Origin: Shimia marina
GTDB taxonomy: Bacteria; Pseudomonadota; Alphaproteobacteria; Rhodobacterales; Rhodobacteraceae
Length of the DNA stretch: 64,000 bases
Direction of reading: 5' to 3'
NCBI RefSeq assembly: GCF_001458175.1
Contig: NZ_CYPW01000040.1
Coordinates: 220,697 to 284,696, forward strand
The notes under the pieces were generated by a model, which was given only the letters and a program-made list of their open reading frames with translations, was not told the DNA's origin and did not search any database. Below are positions 34,016-43,380 of this stretch, one piece after another (position 1 is the first letter of the stretch; every line of letters begins with the position of its first letter). A program made the position numbers and the translations under genes.

Positions 34016-35974
34016 ATGTTCCGAATGATCGGTAGCCTGCTGTGCGCGGGGGCTCTTGCCGCTGTTGCCGCCGCCACCTCTGCATCTGCGCAAGATACAT
34101 CGCAAGCCGCGCAGGAGGTGCCGGAGTATGTGGGTTCTCAGGCCTGTGTGTCCTGTCACGAAGATGCCGCGGAAAACTGGGAGATGTCCCATCATGCACA
34201 GGCCTGGCGGATGCCGGGGACAGACATGTTGGTGGGGGCGTTTGAAGGGGAGGTCTTTGAACATGACGGGATGCAGGCGACATTTACCACAGAGGGCGAT
34301 GCGCGGATTGTCACTGTGTTGGAAAAAGACGGCATCGAGCGTCGTTACACCGTGCACTCTGTTGGTGGGGTGACGCCACTTGAACATCTGATCCTTGAGA
34401 CTGGCAAAGGCCGGATGCAGAGTTTTGATGTGGTCTGGGATGTTGAGCAGAAGGCGTGGTTCCATCTGTATCCCGATCAGGATCTGCCACCGCAGGATGC
34501 CTATCACTGGAGTGGAGCTTACAAGAACTGGAACGCGCGCTGCGCAGAATGCCATGCTACAGGGTTTGAGAAAAACTACGATTTTCGCACCAAACGCTAC
34601 GCCTCCACACAGGTGGAGATTGGCGTGGGCTGTGAGGCCTGTCATGGGCCGGGGGCGGCGCATCTGGAGATCGTACAAGAGGGGGCGACACCACCCGGGC
34701 GCTATGCGGTTGCGTTAAATGACTGGGGCTTTTCGGCAGAGATGGGGGATCCGCAAGAGGCCATGGAGCAATGTGCGGGCTGCCATTCCCGGCGCGAAGC
34801 CTTTGGAGATGGCAATCCGCTGCCGGGGACAGCTTTTGCGGATGCGTATAATCTCGCAATGCTGCGGCCGGGCTTGTATCACGCGGATGGCCAGATCCTT
34901 GATGAAGTCTATGTCTATGGGTCGTTCAAACAGTCCAAAATGCACGATGCGGGCGTCACCTGTGCCAATTGCCACGAACCCCACAGCGGCGCCCTGGTCG
35001 CGGAGGGCAATGCGATCTGCACACAGTGTCACTCTGAGGCAGGAAATCCTGATTTTCCCACGTTGCGACTGGCAGAATATGACAGTGTTGCCCACACGAA
35101 ACACGCAGAAGACAGCGAAGGTGGGCAATGCGTGAGCTGTCACATGATGGATCAGGTCTATATGGGCAATGACTGGCGTCGCGATCACAATTTCCGCGTG
35201 CCGCGCCCGGATGTCTCCGCAAGATTGAATACTCCGGATGCCTGCACCCGATGTCACAGTGATGAGGATAGTGACTGGGCGGCGGCGCAGGTGGCGGCAT
35301 GGTTTCCCGAAGGGCGCTGGCGCAGCCCGCATTATGGGGACGTTCTGGCGCGAGGGCGCAGCAACTCGCAAGCCACAGCTGGTGAGCTGATGGCGCTGGC
35401 ACAGGACGCCAGTCAGGCGGATCTGGTCAGAGCAACAGCGCTTTGGCTGTTGGGGCCGGGCGCCAATGCGCTGGATTTGGCAGAGCTGGGGGCCTTTTTG
35501 GAGGATCCTGACCCACAGGTGCGGGTTGGCGCGCTGGATGCTTTGAAGGAACGGGCCGCCGTGGCCTCGGCTCCCTATCTGATCAAAGGGCTCAATGATG
35601 AGGTGCGTGCGGTCCGGATCGCCGCAGCGCGGGCGATCATGGGGCAACCTGCCTCGCGGATGCCAGACAGCCTGCGCCCATATGTTGGGCAGGCCTATCA
35701 GGAATTTGGCGCCATGGTGCGCAACCAGTTGGACTTCGCAGAGGCGCATTTGCAGGTGGCGGGCTATTCGATGGTAGCTGGCAATATCCCGGCAGCCATT
35801 GCCTCTTTGAGGGAAGCTGTCCGTATCAATCCTCAAAATGTTCAGGCGTGGCAGTCACTTGTGCGCCTTTCTGCGCAAACTGAGGGGCGGGCCGCCGCTG
35901 CGCGTCATCTGCGAAGAGCGTTGCGCTACAACCCGGAAGATCAGGTGTTGCAGCAAATGGCAGATCAGCTATAG
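34016..35974 (+). CDS. Exported octahaem cytochrome c with HEAT/TPR-like C-terminus
   Basis: The 652-residue protein has a signal peptide (about 1-25) and eight CxxCH haem c sites: CVSCH, CAECH, CEACH, CAGCH, CANCH, CTQCH, CVSCH and CTRCH, the first near residue 43 and the last near 410. The pattern fits cytochrome c554/NrfB-like and paired-CxxCH families. After residue 440 the haems stop and helical repeats follow, HEAT-like (LGAFLEDPDPQVRVGALDAL) and then TPR-like (AIASLREAVRINPQNVQAW). Such proteins carry electrons or reduce small substrates in the periplasm; the partner is unknown. It lies ten bases after batD and ends the operon. Confidence 0.85.
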   Translation: MFRMIGSLLCAGALAAVAAATSASAQDTSQAAQEVPEYVGSQACVSCHEDAAENWEMSHHAQAWRMPGTDMLVGAFEGEVFEHDGMQATFTTEGDARIVTVLEKDGIERRYTVHSVGGVTPLEHLILETGKGRMQSFDVVWDVEQKAWFHLYPDQDLPPQDAYHWSGAYKNWNARCAECHATGFEKNYDFRTKRYASTQVEIGVGCEACHGPGAAHLEIVQEGATPPGRYAVALNDWGFSAEMGDPQEAMEQCAGCHSRREAFGDGNPLPGTAFADAYNLAMLRPGLYHADGQILDEVYVYGSFKQSKMHDAGVTCANCHEPHSGALVAEGNAICTQCHSEAGNPDFPTLRLAEYDSVAHTKHAEDSEGGQCVSCHMMDQVYMGNDWRRDHNFRVPRPDVSARLNTPDACTRCHSDEDSDWAAAQVAAWFPEGRWRSPHYGDVLARGRSNSQATAGELMALAQDASQADLVRATALWLLGPGANALDLAELGAFLEDPDPQVRVGALDALKERAAVASAPYLIKGLNDEVRAVRIAAARAIMGQPASRMPDSLRPYVGQAYQEFGAMVRNQLDFAEAHLQVAGYSMVAGNIPAAIASLREAVRINPQNVQAWQSLVRLSAQTEGRAAAARHLRRALRYNPEDQVLQQMADQL

Positions 35975-36020
35975 GTAGCAGCACAGGCACCCCTGAGCCG
36001 CTTAACCCTTAGGTTTTGCT

Positions 36021-36048
36021 ACAACCTTTCGACGGAGTCGGTTGTTTT
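36021..36048 (+). terminator. Likely terminator of the sulfatase-Bat-cytochrome operon
   Basis: ACAAC (36021-36025) pairs with GTTGT (36041-36045) and CGAC (36030-36033) with GTCG (36037-36040) around a GGA loop, with a CTTT bulge, followed by TTT. It lies 47 bases beyond the cytochrome stop. Confidence 0.5.
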
Positions 36049-36098
36049 AGCTAGGTTGCAAGTCTATCTATCGGAAAACAAATAGGGGGAGAGCGTTG

Positions 36099-38978
36099 AT
36101 GCGCGACGGCAGTATTCTGGCATTCATTGCCATATTGCCCTTTTTGGGTGCTTTGATGCCGGGGATCATGATACGGGCGGGGCGCAATGCCTGTGCATCG
36201 TTCACGGCCGTGCCTACGGTGCTTGCCTTACTCTTGTTGCTGACACAGGCGCCTGCGGTGATGCGCGGCGAAGTCCTGTCCACAACAATAGACTGGCTGC
36301 CGCAACTTGGCCTGTCTGCGAGCTTTTTTCTGGATGGTTTGGGGCTCTTGTTTGCGGGGATGATCCTCGGCGTTGGGCTCTTGGTCATCCTTTACGCGCG
36401 TTTCTACCTATCCGCCAAAGATCCGATGGGGCAGTTTTACACGTATCTGTTGCTGTTCCAGGGGGCGATGCTGGGCATTGTCCTGTCTGACAACATCCTG
36501 CTTTTGCTTATCTTCTGGGAGATGACCTCTCTCTCCTCTTTCCTCTTGATTGGCTATTGGAAACATCTGCCGGAAGGGCGGCAGGGCGCGCGCATGGCAC
36601 TGACAGTGACGGGGGCCGGAGGGCTCGCGATGATTGGGGGCATGCTGATCCTTGGCAACATTGTTGGCAGCTACAACCTGACCGACATTTTGGCACAGGG
36701 CGATGTGATCAAGGCGAGCGAGTGGTATCTGCCTGCGCTCATTCTGATCTTATTGGGGGCGTTCACGAAGTCTGCGCAGTTCCCTTTCCATTTCTGGTTG
36801 CCACATGCCATGGCCGCGCCGACGCCGGTTTCGGCCTATCTGCACAGTGCAACGATGGTGAAAGCCGGTGTCTTCCTGATGGCCCGGATGTGGCCCGCCC
36901 TCGCTGGCACCGACGCGTGGTTTTATCTCGTGGCAACCACAGGTCTGATCACTATGGTGCTGGGCGCTGTGATCGCTTTGTTCAAGGATGACTTGAAGGG
37001 GCTTTTGGCGTTCTCAACGGTCAGCCACTTGGGTTTGCTGACCATGTTGCTGGGCTTTGGCACCAAAGCGGCGGCGATTGCAGCTGTGTTTCACATCATC
37101 AACCATCTGACCTTCAAAGCCGCGCTGTTTATGACGGCAGGGATTGTTGATCACGAGGCGCACACACGCGACATCAAGCGTTTGGGCGGTCTGGCAAAGC
37201 TGATGCCGATTACCGCCATCATTGGCACGATCACGGCCTTGTCCATGGCGGGGATTATTCCTCTCAATGGCTTTATTTCCAAAGAGATGATGCTGGAAGA
37301 GACGCTGCATACCACATGGTATCACAACCCCTGGCTTGTGCCGGTTCTGGCGACGCTGGGGGCGAGCTTTTCTGTTGCGTATTCCTTCCGGTTCATTTTC
37401 CATGTGTTTGGCGGCCCGGTGCGCGATGATTACCCGGCCAAGCCGCATGATCCGCCCTTTGGTCTTTACGCCGCGCCTGCGATTTTGAGCGTTCTGGTGG
37501 TGGTGATTGGTCTATTGCCACATCTCGCGGAACCTTTGGTGAAGGTGGCCTCCAGTGCCGTAGTAGGTGCTGAAACCAAGCCGTACCTGAAAATTTGGCA
37601 TGGTTTGAACACAGCGCTGTTCATGTCCGCTGTGGCCGTGGTGTTGGGTGTTGTGCTCTTTCTGCTGCATGGCGGCTTGGACAAGATCTGGAACCGCATG
37701 CCCCGCCCGGAAGCCAAAGACATGTTTGATCGCGCCATGGCGGCGGCGGTTGCGACGACACGCAAGATAACGGAGGGCACCCACAATGGGGTGATGAGCC
37801 GCTATCTCGCTGTCTTTGTGGTGTTTACCGTTGGGCTAGGCTACCACGCCTATGCAACCGGTGGACTTGGGCCTGTGACACGCGCGCTTCTGCCTGTGCC
37901 GCCTCTTGTCTGGGTCGGATGGGTGGCGATGATTGCGGCGGCCTGGCTTGTGGTGAGCCAGCATCGCAATCGCTTCCGCTCCCTGATCTTTATTTCCATT
38001 ATCGGTTTGATGATTTCCGGTGGCTTTGTCTATCTGTCTGCGCCCGATCTGGCGCTCACACAAATCTCCGTGGAAACCGTGACCATTCTGCTTTTGCTGT
38101 TGGCGCTTTACTTCTTGCCCAAGGAAACACCCGCGGAAAGCAGCACAAGCAAGCGTCTGCGTGATGGGGCGATTGCCGTGACAGCGGGCGTGGCTGTGGC
38201 AGCTTTGGCGATGGCGTTTCTGTTGCGCGATGGCGAGAGCATTTCGGCTTATCACCTTGCCAATTCCTACAAAGGGGGCGGGGGCACCAATGTGGTCAAC
38301 GTCATCTTGGTGGATTTCCGGGGCTATGACACCTATGGCGAGATCATCGTTTTGGGTATCGCGGGGCTGACCATTTATGCGCTGATGGACGCGCTGTTGC
38401 GCGGGCCTGCGGCCAAACGGCTGCGCGACAGAACCTTCTCACCTGACCGTTCGCGGGATCGCCACCCGTTGATGATGGTGGTGGCCACACGTGCCATGCT
38501 GCCGATTGCGCTGATGGTTGGGGTCTATATCTTCCTGCGCGGTCACAATCAGCCCGGCGGTGGCTTTGTCGCGGGGCTCGTGGTCTCTATTGCGCTGTTG
38601 ATGCAGTATATGGCTTCTGGCTTTGCCTGGACACAGCTGCGCCAGCGTATGGAGTATCACACGATGATCGGCTGGGGCGTCTTGATTGCCGGGCTGACCG
38701 GTGTGGGGGCCTGGCTGGCAGGCAAGCCTTTCCTGACAAGCGCGTTTGGATATCTGCACTTCCCGCCTATCGAGGAATTTGAATGGGCCACGGCGATTGC
38801 CTTTGATCTTGGCGTGTTCCTTGCAGTGCTGGGGGCGGTGATGCTGATGCTTTACAGCCTGTCGCGGATTGCACGGTTTGCGGGGGAGACGGTGAACGTG
38901 GAGCCGATGGATTATGATCCATCCACGCAAGCAGAGGAGGCGTCAGAGGCGCCGCAGGCACAGAAGGAGGGCCAGTGA
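36099..38978 (+). CDS. mrpA: Mrp-type Na+/H+ antiporter subunit A fused to subunit B
   Basis: The 959-residue membrane protein is the large subunit of the Mrp/Mnh/Pha cation:proton antiporter, related to the NuoL subunit of complex I. Proton-channel motifs include FLLIGYW near 149, the key lysine region around GAFTKSAQFPFHFWLP near 226 and HSATMVKAG near 252. From about residue 785 the sequence is an MnhB-type domain (RHPLMMVVATR, HNQPGGGFVAGL), so A and B are fused, as in PhaAB of rhizobia. ATG 36099 has GGGGGAGAG just upstream. Six mrp genes follow each other with tiny gaps or overlaps. Confidence 0.95.
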   Translation: MRDGSILAFIAILPFLGALMPGIMIRAGRNACASFTAVPTVLALLLLLTQAPAVMRGEVLSTTIDWLPQLGLSASFFLDGLGLLFAGMILGVGLLVILYARFYLSAKDPMGQFYTYLLLFQGAMLGIVLSDNILLLLIFWEMTSLSSFLLIGYWKHLPEGRQGARMALTVTGAGGLAMIGGMLILGNIVGSYNLTDILAQGDVIKASEWYLPALILILLGAFTKSAQFPFHFWLPHAMAAPTPVSAYLHSATMVKAGVFLMARMWPALAGTDAWFYLVATTGLITMVLGAVIALFKDDLKGLLAFSTVSHLGLLTMLLGFGTKAAAIAAVFHIINHLTFKAALFMTAGIVDHEAHTRDIKRLGGLAKLMPITAIIGTITALSMAGIIPLNGFISKEMMLEETLHTTWYHNPWLVPVLATLGASFSVAYSFRFIFHVFGGPVRDDYPAKPHDPPFGLYAAPAILSVLVVVIGLLPHLAEPLVKVASSAVVGAETKPYLKIWHGLNTALFMSAVAVVLGVVLFLLHGGLDKIWNRMPRPEAKDMFDRAMAAAVATTRKITEGTHNGVMSRYLAVFVVFTVGLGYHAYATGGLGPVTRALLPVPPLVWVGWVAMIAAAWLVVSQHRNRFRSLIFISIIGLMISGGFVYLSAPDLALTQISVETVTILLLLLALYFLPKETPAESSTSKRLRDGAIAVTAGVAVAALAMAFLLRDGESISAYHLANSYKGGGGTNVVNVILVDFRGYDTYGEIIVLGIAGLTIYALMDALLRGPAAKRLRDRTFSPDRSRDRHPLMMVVATRAMLPIALMVGVYIFLRGHNQPGGGFVAGLVVSIALLMQYMASGFAWTQLRQRMEYHTMIGWGVLIAGLTGVGAWLAGKPFLTSAFGYLHFPPIEEFEWATAIAFDLGVFLAVLGAVMLMLYSLSRIARFAGETVNVEPMDYDPSTQAEEASEAPQAQKEGQ

Positions 38979-38979
38979 C

Positions 38980-39348
38980 ATGGAAATGATTGTGGCCAGT
39001 GCCATTGGTGTTTTGACCGCCAGCGGGATTTACCTGATCTTGCGCTTGCGGGCCTTCCCGGTGATCCTTGGGATGGCGATGCTGTCTTATGCGGTGAACG
39101 TCTTTCTGTTTGCGACGGGGCGGCTGGCTGTCAATGCGCCACCGATCCTCAAAAAATACGCGGATTTGGCCTATTCCGACCCTCTGCCACAAGCGCTGGT
39201 TCTGACAGCGATTGTGATCAGTTTTGGCATGACGGCGGTTTTGGTGATGATTGCGCTGGGCGCCTATCTCGAAGCGGACAATGACAAGATCGATATGACA
39301 GAAGATGCGCCTGAAAATGCGTCTGAGCAGAAAGGGCGGGGCGCATGA
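38980..39348 (+). CDS. mrpC: Mrp antiporter subunit C
   Basis: The 122-residue protein has three membrane segments and resembles NuoK. The N-terminal MEMIVASAIGVLTASGIYL and the central NVFLFATGRL with the PP-containing loop are typical of MnhC/PhaC. ATG 38980 starts one base after the mrpA stop (TGACATG) and GAAGGAGG lies upstream. It ends in an acidic cytoplasmic tail and overlaps mrpD by four bases. Confidence 0.93.
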   Translation: MEMIVASAIGVLTASGIYLILRLRAFPVILGMAMLSYAVNVFLFATGRLAVNAPPILKKYADLAYSDPLPQALVLTAIVISFGMTAVLVMIALGAYLEADNDKIDMTEDAPENASEQKGRGA

Positions 39349-40898
39349 ACCACTGGATTATTGCACCGGTTGTGCTTCCGGCGCTTCTCGCGCCGATCAT
39401 TGCCTATGTGATGCGCCACGACATTGTCTTGGCGCGCTGGGCTTCGACGGCGGGCACTGTTGCCCTCGCGGCGATTGCGCTTGGCCTTGCTGTGCTGGCC
39501 TCTGATGGGGCCACGCATGTCTACTATCTTGGCAATTGGACTGCTCCATTCGGGATTGTGCTTGTGTTGGACCAGCTGTCGGCGATCATGGTGTTGCTGA
39601 CCTCTGTGCTGGCGTTGATTGTGCTCTGGCATGCGATGGCCACGGGATGGGACAATCGGGGGCGGCATTTCCACGCGCTGTTTCAGTTTCAGCTGATGGG
39701 GGTCTGCGGGGCCTTTTTGACCGGGGATGCGTTCAACCTGTTTGTGTTCTTCGAAGTGCTTTTGATTGCCTCTTATGGTCTGATGATCCATGGCGGCGGC
39801 AAGGTGCGGCTGAAGGCTGGTCTGCAGTATGTGGTGATGAACCTTGCCGGCTCCACGTTGTTTCTGTTTGCGCTTGGGACGCTTTATGCGGCGACCGGAA
39901 CGCTCAACCTTGCCGATCTGGCGGAGAAAGTACGCCTGTTGCCCATTGAGGATGCGGCGCTTTTGCGTGTGGCGGCGGTGCTTTTGCTGATGGTGTTTGC
40001 CATCAAAGCCGCGCTGTTTCCGGTGCAATTCTGGTTGCCGGGCACCTATGCTAATGCGCCAGCGCCGGTGGCGGCGCTTTTTGCCATCATGACCAAGGTC
40101 GGTGCCTATGCCATCATCCGCTTTTACACGTTGGTATTTGGGCCGGATGTGGTGGCCACACAGGGGCTTGCGGGCAGCTGGCTGGTGCCCGGGGCGATCA
40201 TAACACTGGCGGTAGGGGCCTTTGGGGTTCTGGCGGCAAGGCGACTGATGCCGATGCTGTCTTTTGCTGTTGTCGGCTCAATGGGTACGTTGATGTTGGC
40301 TGTGGCGGCATTCACGCCGGAGGCCATTGCCACAGCGATCTATTATCTTGTGCATTCCACCTTTGCCGCGGCGGCGCTGTTTCTGTTGGCGGATTTGGTG
40401 GTCAGCCGACGGCGGGATGACGCTTTGCATCACCAGCCACCGGTTGTGCAGAATGGGATGTTCGCAGCGCTGTTCTTTGTGACGGCTATCGCTATGACAG
40501 GCATGCCGCCTCTGAGCGGGTTTCTGGGCAAGCTGCTGGTTTTGGACGCTGTGCAGGGCATGAGCTGGATGACAGCGGCTTGGAGCGCCATTCTGATTGG
40601 GTCACTGATCACGATTGTTGGTTTTGCGCGGGGCGGCAGCGTTTTGTTCTGGAAGGCGACCTCGCTGGTTGTCGCCGAGGATGGTAGCTCTGACATGGTG
40701 ACCCCCAAGGCGCAGGAGGCTGCACCAGCGACGGTGTTGCAATTTGCGCCGGTGGCACTGTCATTGGTATTGCTGGGGTTTCTGGCAGCGTTGGCAGGGC
40801 CGTTGATGGGCTATTTCGATAGCGCAGCGGCGCAGTTGTTTGATGTTGAGCATTATGTATCTGCCGTGCTGGGCGGCAATGGGGAGGTGTTAAAATGA
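39345..40898 (+). CDS. mrpD: Mrp antiporter subunit D
   Basis: The 517-residue membrane protein is homologous to NuoM/N and forms the second proton-translocating subunit. About fourteen membrane segments are evident. Conserved features are FEVLLIASYGLMIHG near 139 with the membrane glutamate, KAALFPVQFWLPGTYANAP near 220 with the channel lysine, and HSTFAAAALFLL near 334. It overlaps mrpC and mrpE by four bases each, so stoichiometric translation is likely. Confidence 0.95.
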   Translation: MNHWIIAPVVLPALLAPIIAYVMRHDIVLARWASTAGTVALAAIALGLAVLASDGATHVYYLGNWTAPFGIVLVLDQLSAIMVLLTSVLALIVLWHAMATGWDNRGRHFHALFQFQLMGVCGAFLTGDAFNLFVFFEVLLIASYGLMIHGGGKVRLKAGLQYVVMNLAGSTLFLFALGTLYAATGTLNLADLAEKVRLLPIEDAALLRVAAVLLLMVFAIKAALFPVQFWLPGTYANAPAPVAALFAIMTKVGAYAIIRFYTLVFGPDVVATQGLAGSWLVPGAIITLAVGAFGVLAARRLMPMLSFAVVGSMGTLMLAVAAFTPEAIATAIYYLVHSTFAAAALFLLADLVVSRRRDDALHHQPPVVQNGMFAALFFVTAIAMTGMPPLSGFLGKLLVLDAVQGMSWMTAAWSAILIGSLITIVGFARGGSVLFWKATSLVVAEDGSSDMVTPKAQEAAPATVLQFAPVALSLVLLGFLAALAGPLMGYFDSAAAQLFDVEHYVSAVLGGNGEVLK

Positions 40899-41386
40899 GG
40901 CGTCGTTTGCTACCGCACCCACTTTTCAGCCTGTCACTTCTCGTGGTCTGGCTGATGCTTGTGAATAAAGTCACGCCGGGCAATGTCCTTTTGGGAGCAA
41001 TCCTTGGGGTGTTTGTGCCGATGTTGACAGCACCTTATTGGCCGGGGCAGCCGCACATCAAAAAACCACTGAAAATGGTGGAATATGTTCTGGTGGTGAT
41101 CTGGGACATTGTGGTCGCCAACTTTCAGGTTGCACGCATCATTCTGTTCAAACGCAATGAAGATATTCGATCCGGCTGGGTCTGCGTGCCGCTTGAGATC
41201 ACCGCACCAGAAGCCATCACACTTTTGGCGGGTACCATCACGATGACGCCGGGCACGGTTTCGGCCATGTTGTCGGCCGATGGCACAAGCATTCTGGTGC
41301 ATTACCTGCATGATGATGATCCCGATACAATCGTTGAAGAGATCAAGACCCGCTATGAACGCCGTTTGAAGGAGATGTTCCCATGA
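40895..41386 (+). CDS. mrpE: Mrp antiporter subunit E
   Basis: The 163-residue protein has two or three N-terminal membrane segments and a cytoplasmic C-terminal domain. The family stretch SGWVCVPLEI and TLLAGTITMTPGT near 108-123 is clear. The role of MrpE in the antiporter is structural, with no known catalytic function. Four-base overlaps join it to mrpD and mrpF. Confidence 0.93.
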   Translation: MRRRLLPHPLFSLSLLVVWLMLVNKVTPGNVLLGAILGVFVPMLTAPYWPGQPHIKKPLKMVEYVLVVIWDIVVANFQVARIILFKRNEDIRSGWVCVPLEITAPEAITLLAGTITMTPGTVSAMLSADGTSILVHYLHDDDPDTIVEEIKTRYERRLKEMFP

Positions 41387-41652
41387 TCAGCGTCGCCTTG
41401 TTCTTCGCATTTGCCTGTTTTGGTTTGGGGCTTTTGCTGTGTGTCTATCGTATCGCCATGGGGCCAACAGCTGCGGATCGCATTCTGGCGTTGGACACGA
41501 TGGTTATCAACGTCATCGCGCTCTTGATCCTATATGGCATCCTCAAAGGCACGGCGATTTACTATGAGGCTTCCATGCTGGTGGCGATGGTCGGCTTTGT
41601 TTCCACGGTTGCCTACTGCCGCTTTGTGCTGCGCGGCGACATCATTGAGTGA
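41383..41652 (+). CDS. mrpF: Mrp antiporter subunit F
   Basis: The 89-residue protein has three membrane segments. The motif GPTAADRILALDTMVINVIAL (about 27-47) is diagnostic for MnhF/PhaF, including the conserved Asp residues. The start overlaps the mrpE stop (ATGA). Confidence 0.93.
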   Translation: MISVALFFAFACFGLGLLLCVYRIAMGPTAADRILALDTMVINVIALLILYGILKGTAIYYEASMLVAMVGFVSTVAYCRFVLRGDIIE

Positions 41653-41658
41653 AGGCGT

Positions 41659-42033
41659 ATGAACATGTTTGTAGAGATTGTCATTTCTTTCTTCCTTGTG
41701 GTGGCGGGTATCTTTGGGCTTGTCGGCAGCTTTGGCATGGTCAAGTTGAAGGACACCATGCAGCGACTCCATGCGCCAACCAAGGCGACAACAGTGGGCG
41801 TTGGTGGGGTGTTGATTGCTTCGATGGTGTATTTCCTTCTCGTGAAGGGAACCCTGTCGTTTCATGAACTGCTGATCACCCTGTTTTTGTTCCTGACGGC
41901 GCCTGTAAGTGCTCATTTCATCGCCAAGACCTTCATTCAGGCCAAGATGAAGCCAGAGGAGTTGCCCGGATCAGAAAGCGACTATGGCTGGGCGATTTAT
42001 GATGATCCGCCAACCTACTACGACAAAGACTGA
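41659..42033 (+). CDS. mrpG: Mrp antiporter subunit G
   Basis: The 124-residue protein has three membrane segments and the MnhG/PhaG motif GLVGSFGMVKLKDTMQRLHAP at about 21-41. The C-terminal tail is acidic and tyrosine-rich. It lies six bases after mrpF and ends the operon, which is closed by a strong terminator. Confidence 0.93.
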   Translation: MNMFVEIVISFFLVVAGIFGLVGSFGMVKLKDTMQRLHAPTKATTVGVGGVLIASMVYFLLVKGTLSFHELLITLFLFLTAPVSAHFIAKTFIQAKMKPEELPGSESDYGWAIYDDPPTYYDKD

Positions 42034-42066
42034 ATAGGTGACCTAGGGTCAGATTTTGCCTTAAGA

Positions 42067-42102
42067 AACGCACGCAAACTCTTTTGCGTGCGTTATTTTT
42101 TT
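42067..42102 (+). terminator. Strong Rho-independent terminator of the mrp operon
   Basis: AACGCACGCAAA (42067-42078) pairs perfectly with TTTGCGTGCGTT (42083-42094), 12 bp with a CTCT loop, followed by A and seven T. Confidence 0.95.
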
Positions 42103-42240
42103 GCCCAAAGCGCTTTCGAGTGGCGTTCAAGCTTGCCGCATGGCGCGCCGCGTGTTTCTATAAAGCGATTGTTACCCGAGTTGAGTCCCCAAGTGGAGCA
42201 CTCATGGCATCGGCACCTAGAGAATGTGGGAACAAATACC

Positions 42241-43377
42241 ATGAAACTTGTTCATTTCACCCCTTTTGCAGCCGCTTTGATTTCGGCGAGTTTGACTGCA
42301 CCAATCGCTCTCGCACAGGATGCGCCGGCCCCAAAAGTGTCTGTGGCTGCGGCCTATACGGACGAACTGGTGGATGAAGCGATTTTCATCGGCAAAGGCG
42401 AGGCGGTGAACAAGGTTGACCTTGTGGCGCGGGTCAGCGGCTTTGTGGAAGATATCCTCGTGCAGGATGGCGATGACGTATCCGCTGGGGATCTACTTTT
42501 TGAAATTGAGCCTGAGGTTTATCAAGCGACATTGACAGCGCGTCAGGCCGATTTGGCGCAGGCGGAAGCCAATCTGCGGCTGAGCGAAGTGGAGCTTGTG
42601 CGCAAGACAGAGCTATTTGAGCGTGATGTAGGCACCGAGGCAGATCGGGATGTAGCGCTGGCCAATAATGAGGTGGCCAGGGCGCAGGTGGAAATGGCCA
42701 AAGCCGCCATTGAGCAGGCGCAGCTCGATCTGGATTACACACATGTGCATGCTCCTTTTGATGGCCGGGTGGGGCGCGCCAATGTGAGCGTTGGCGAATT
42801 GGTTGGCCCCAACAGCGCCACGCTGATCAACATTGTCAGCACGGCGCCGATCTATGCCGAGTTCTCTTTGACGGAACGGCAGCTCGTCAATGTGATGGAG
42901 CAATATGAATCCTCCATTGCGGAGTTGACAGAGCGCGGACGTGCGCCTGAAGTCTATGCGATTTTGCCAAATGGCGAAGAACTGGAAGAAGCCGGACAGG
43001 TGGTCTTTGCGGACAACCGGATCAATTCGGCCACAGGCACAATCACTCTGCGGGCGGAATTTGCCAATGAACGCGGGCTGTTGTTGGACGGCGCTTTCCT
43101 GAACCTGCGGATTGCCAGTGCGGAGCCCTCCAAGGTTCTGATGATCCCTCAGGCGGCGGTGCAACGGGACCAGCGCGGTGATTTTGTTTTGGTCGTAGGT
43201 CAGCAACAGACGGTGGAACAGCGGTATGTTACGCTGGGCCGTCAGGTGGAGACCGCCGTGGTTGTCGAAGATGGCATGCGCGAAGGGGAGACCGTGATTG
43301 TTGAGGGGCTTCAGCGGGTGCGCCCTGGTGTGACTGTGGATGCAGTTCTGGCCGGTCAGCCGACAGAGGAGCAATAA
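42241..43377 (+). CDS. RND efflux periplasmic adaptor (membrane fusion protein)
   Basis: The 378-residue protein has a signal peptide (about 1-26, IALAQDA) and the usual adaptor order: a barrel-sandwich half-motif (VARVSGFVEDILVQDGDDV near 63), a helical hairpin (about 100-165), the second half-motif (HAPFDGRVGRANVSVGELV near 170), a beta-barrel and a membrane-proximal domain. There is no lipobox cysteine. It links the inner-membrane pump encoded next to an outer-membrane channel, which is not in the window. ATG 42241 begins the signal peptide; upstream in-frame codons give no plausible sequence. Three bases separate it from the pump gene. Confidence 0.93.
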   Translation: MKLVHFTPFAAALISASLTAPIALAQDAPAPKVSVAAAYTDELVDEAIFIGKGEAVNKVDLVARVSGFVEDILVQDGDDVSAGDLLFEIEPEVYQATLTARQADLAQAEANLRLSEVELVRKTELFERDVGTEADRDVALANNEVARAQVEMAKAAIEQAQLDLDYTHVHAPFDGRVGRANVSVGELVGPNSATLINIVSTAPIYAEFSLTERQLVNVMEQYESSIAELTERGRAPEVYAILPNGEELEEAGQVVFADNRINSATGTITLRAEFANERGLLLDGAFLNLRIASAEPSKVLMIPQAAVQRDQRGDFVLVVGQQQTVEQRYVTLGRQVETAVVVEDGMREGETVIVEGLQRVRPGVTVDAVLAGQPTEEQ

Positions 43378-43380
43378 GCC

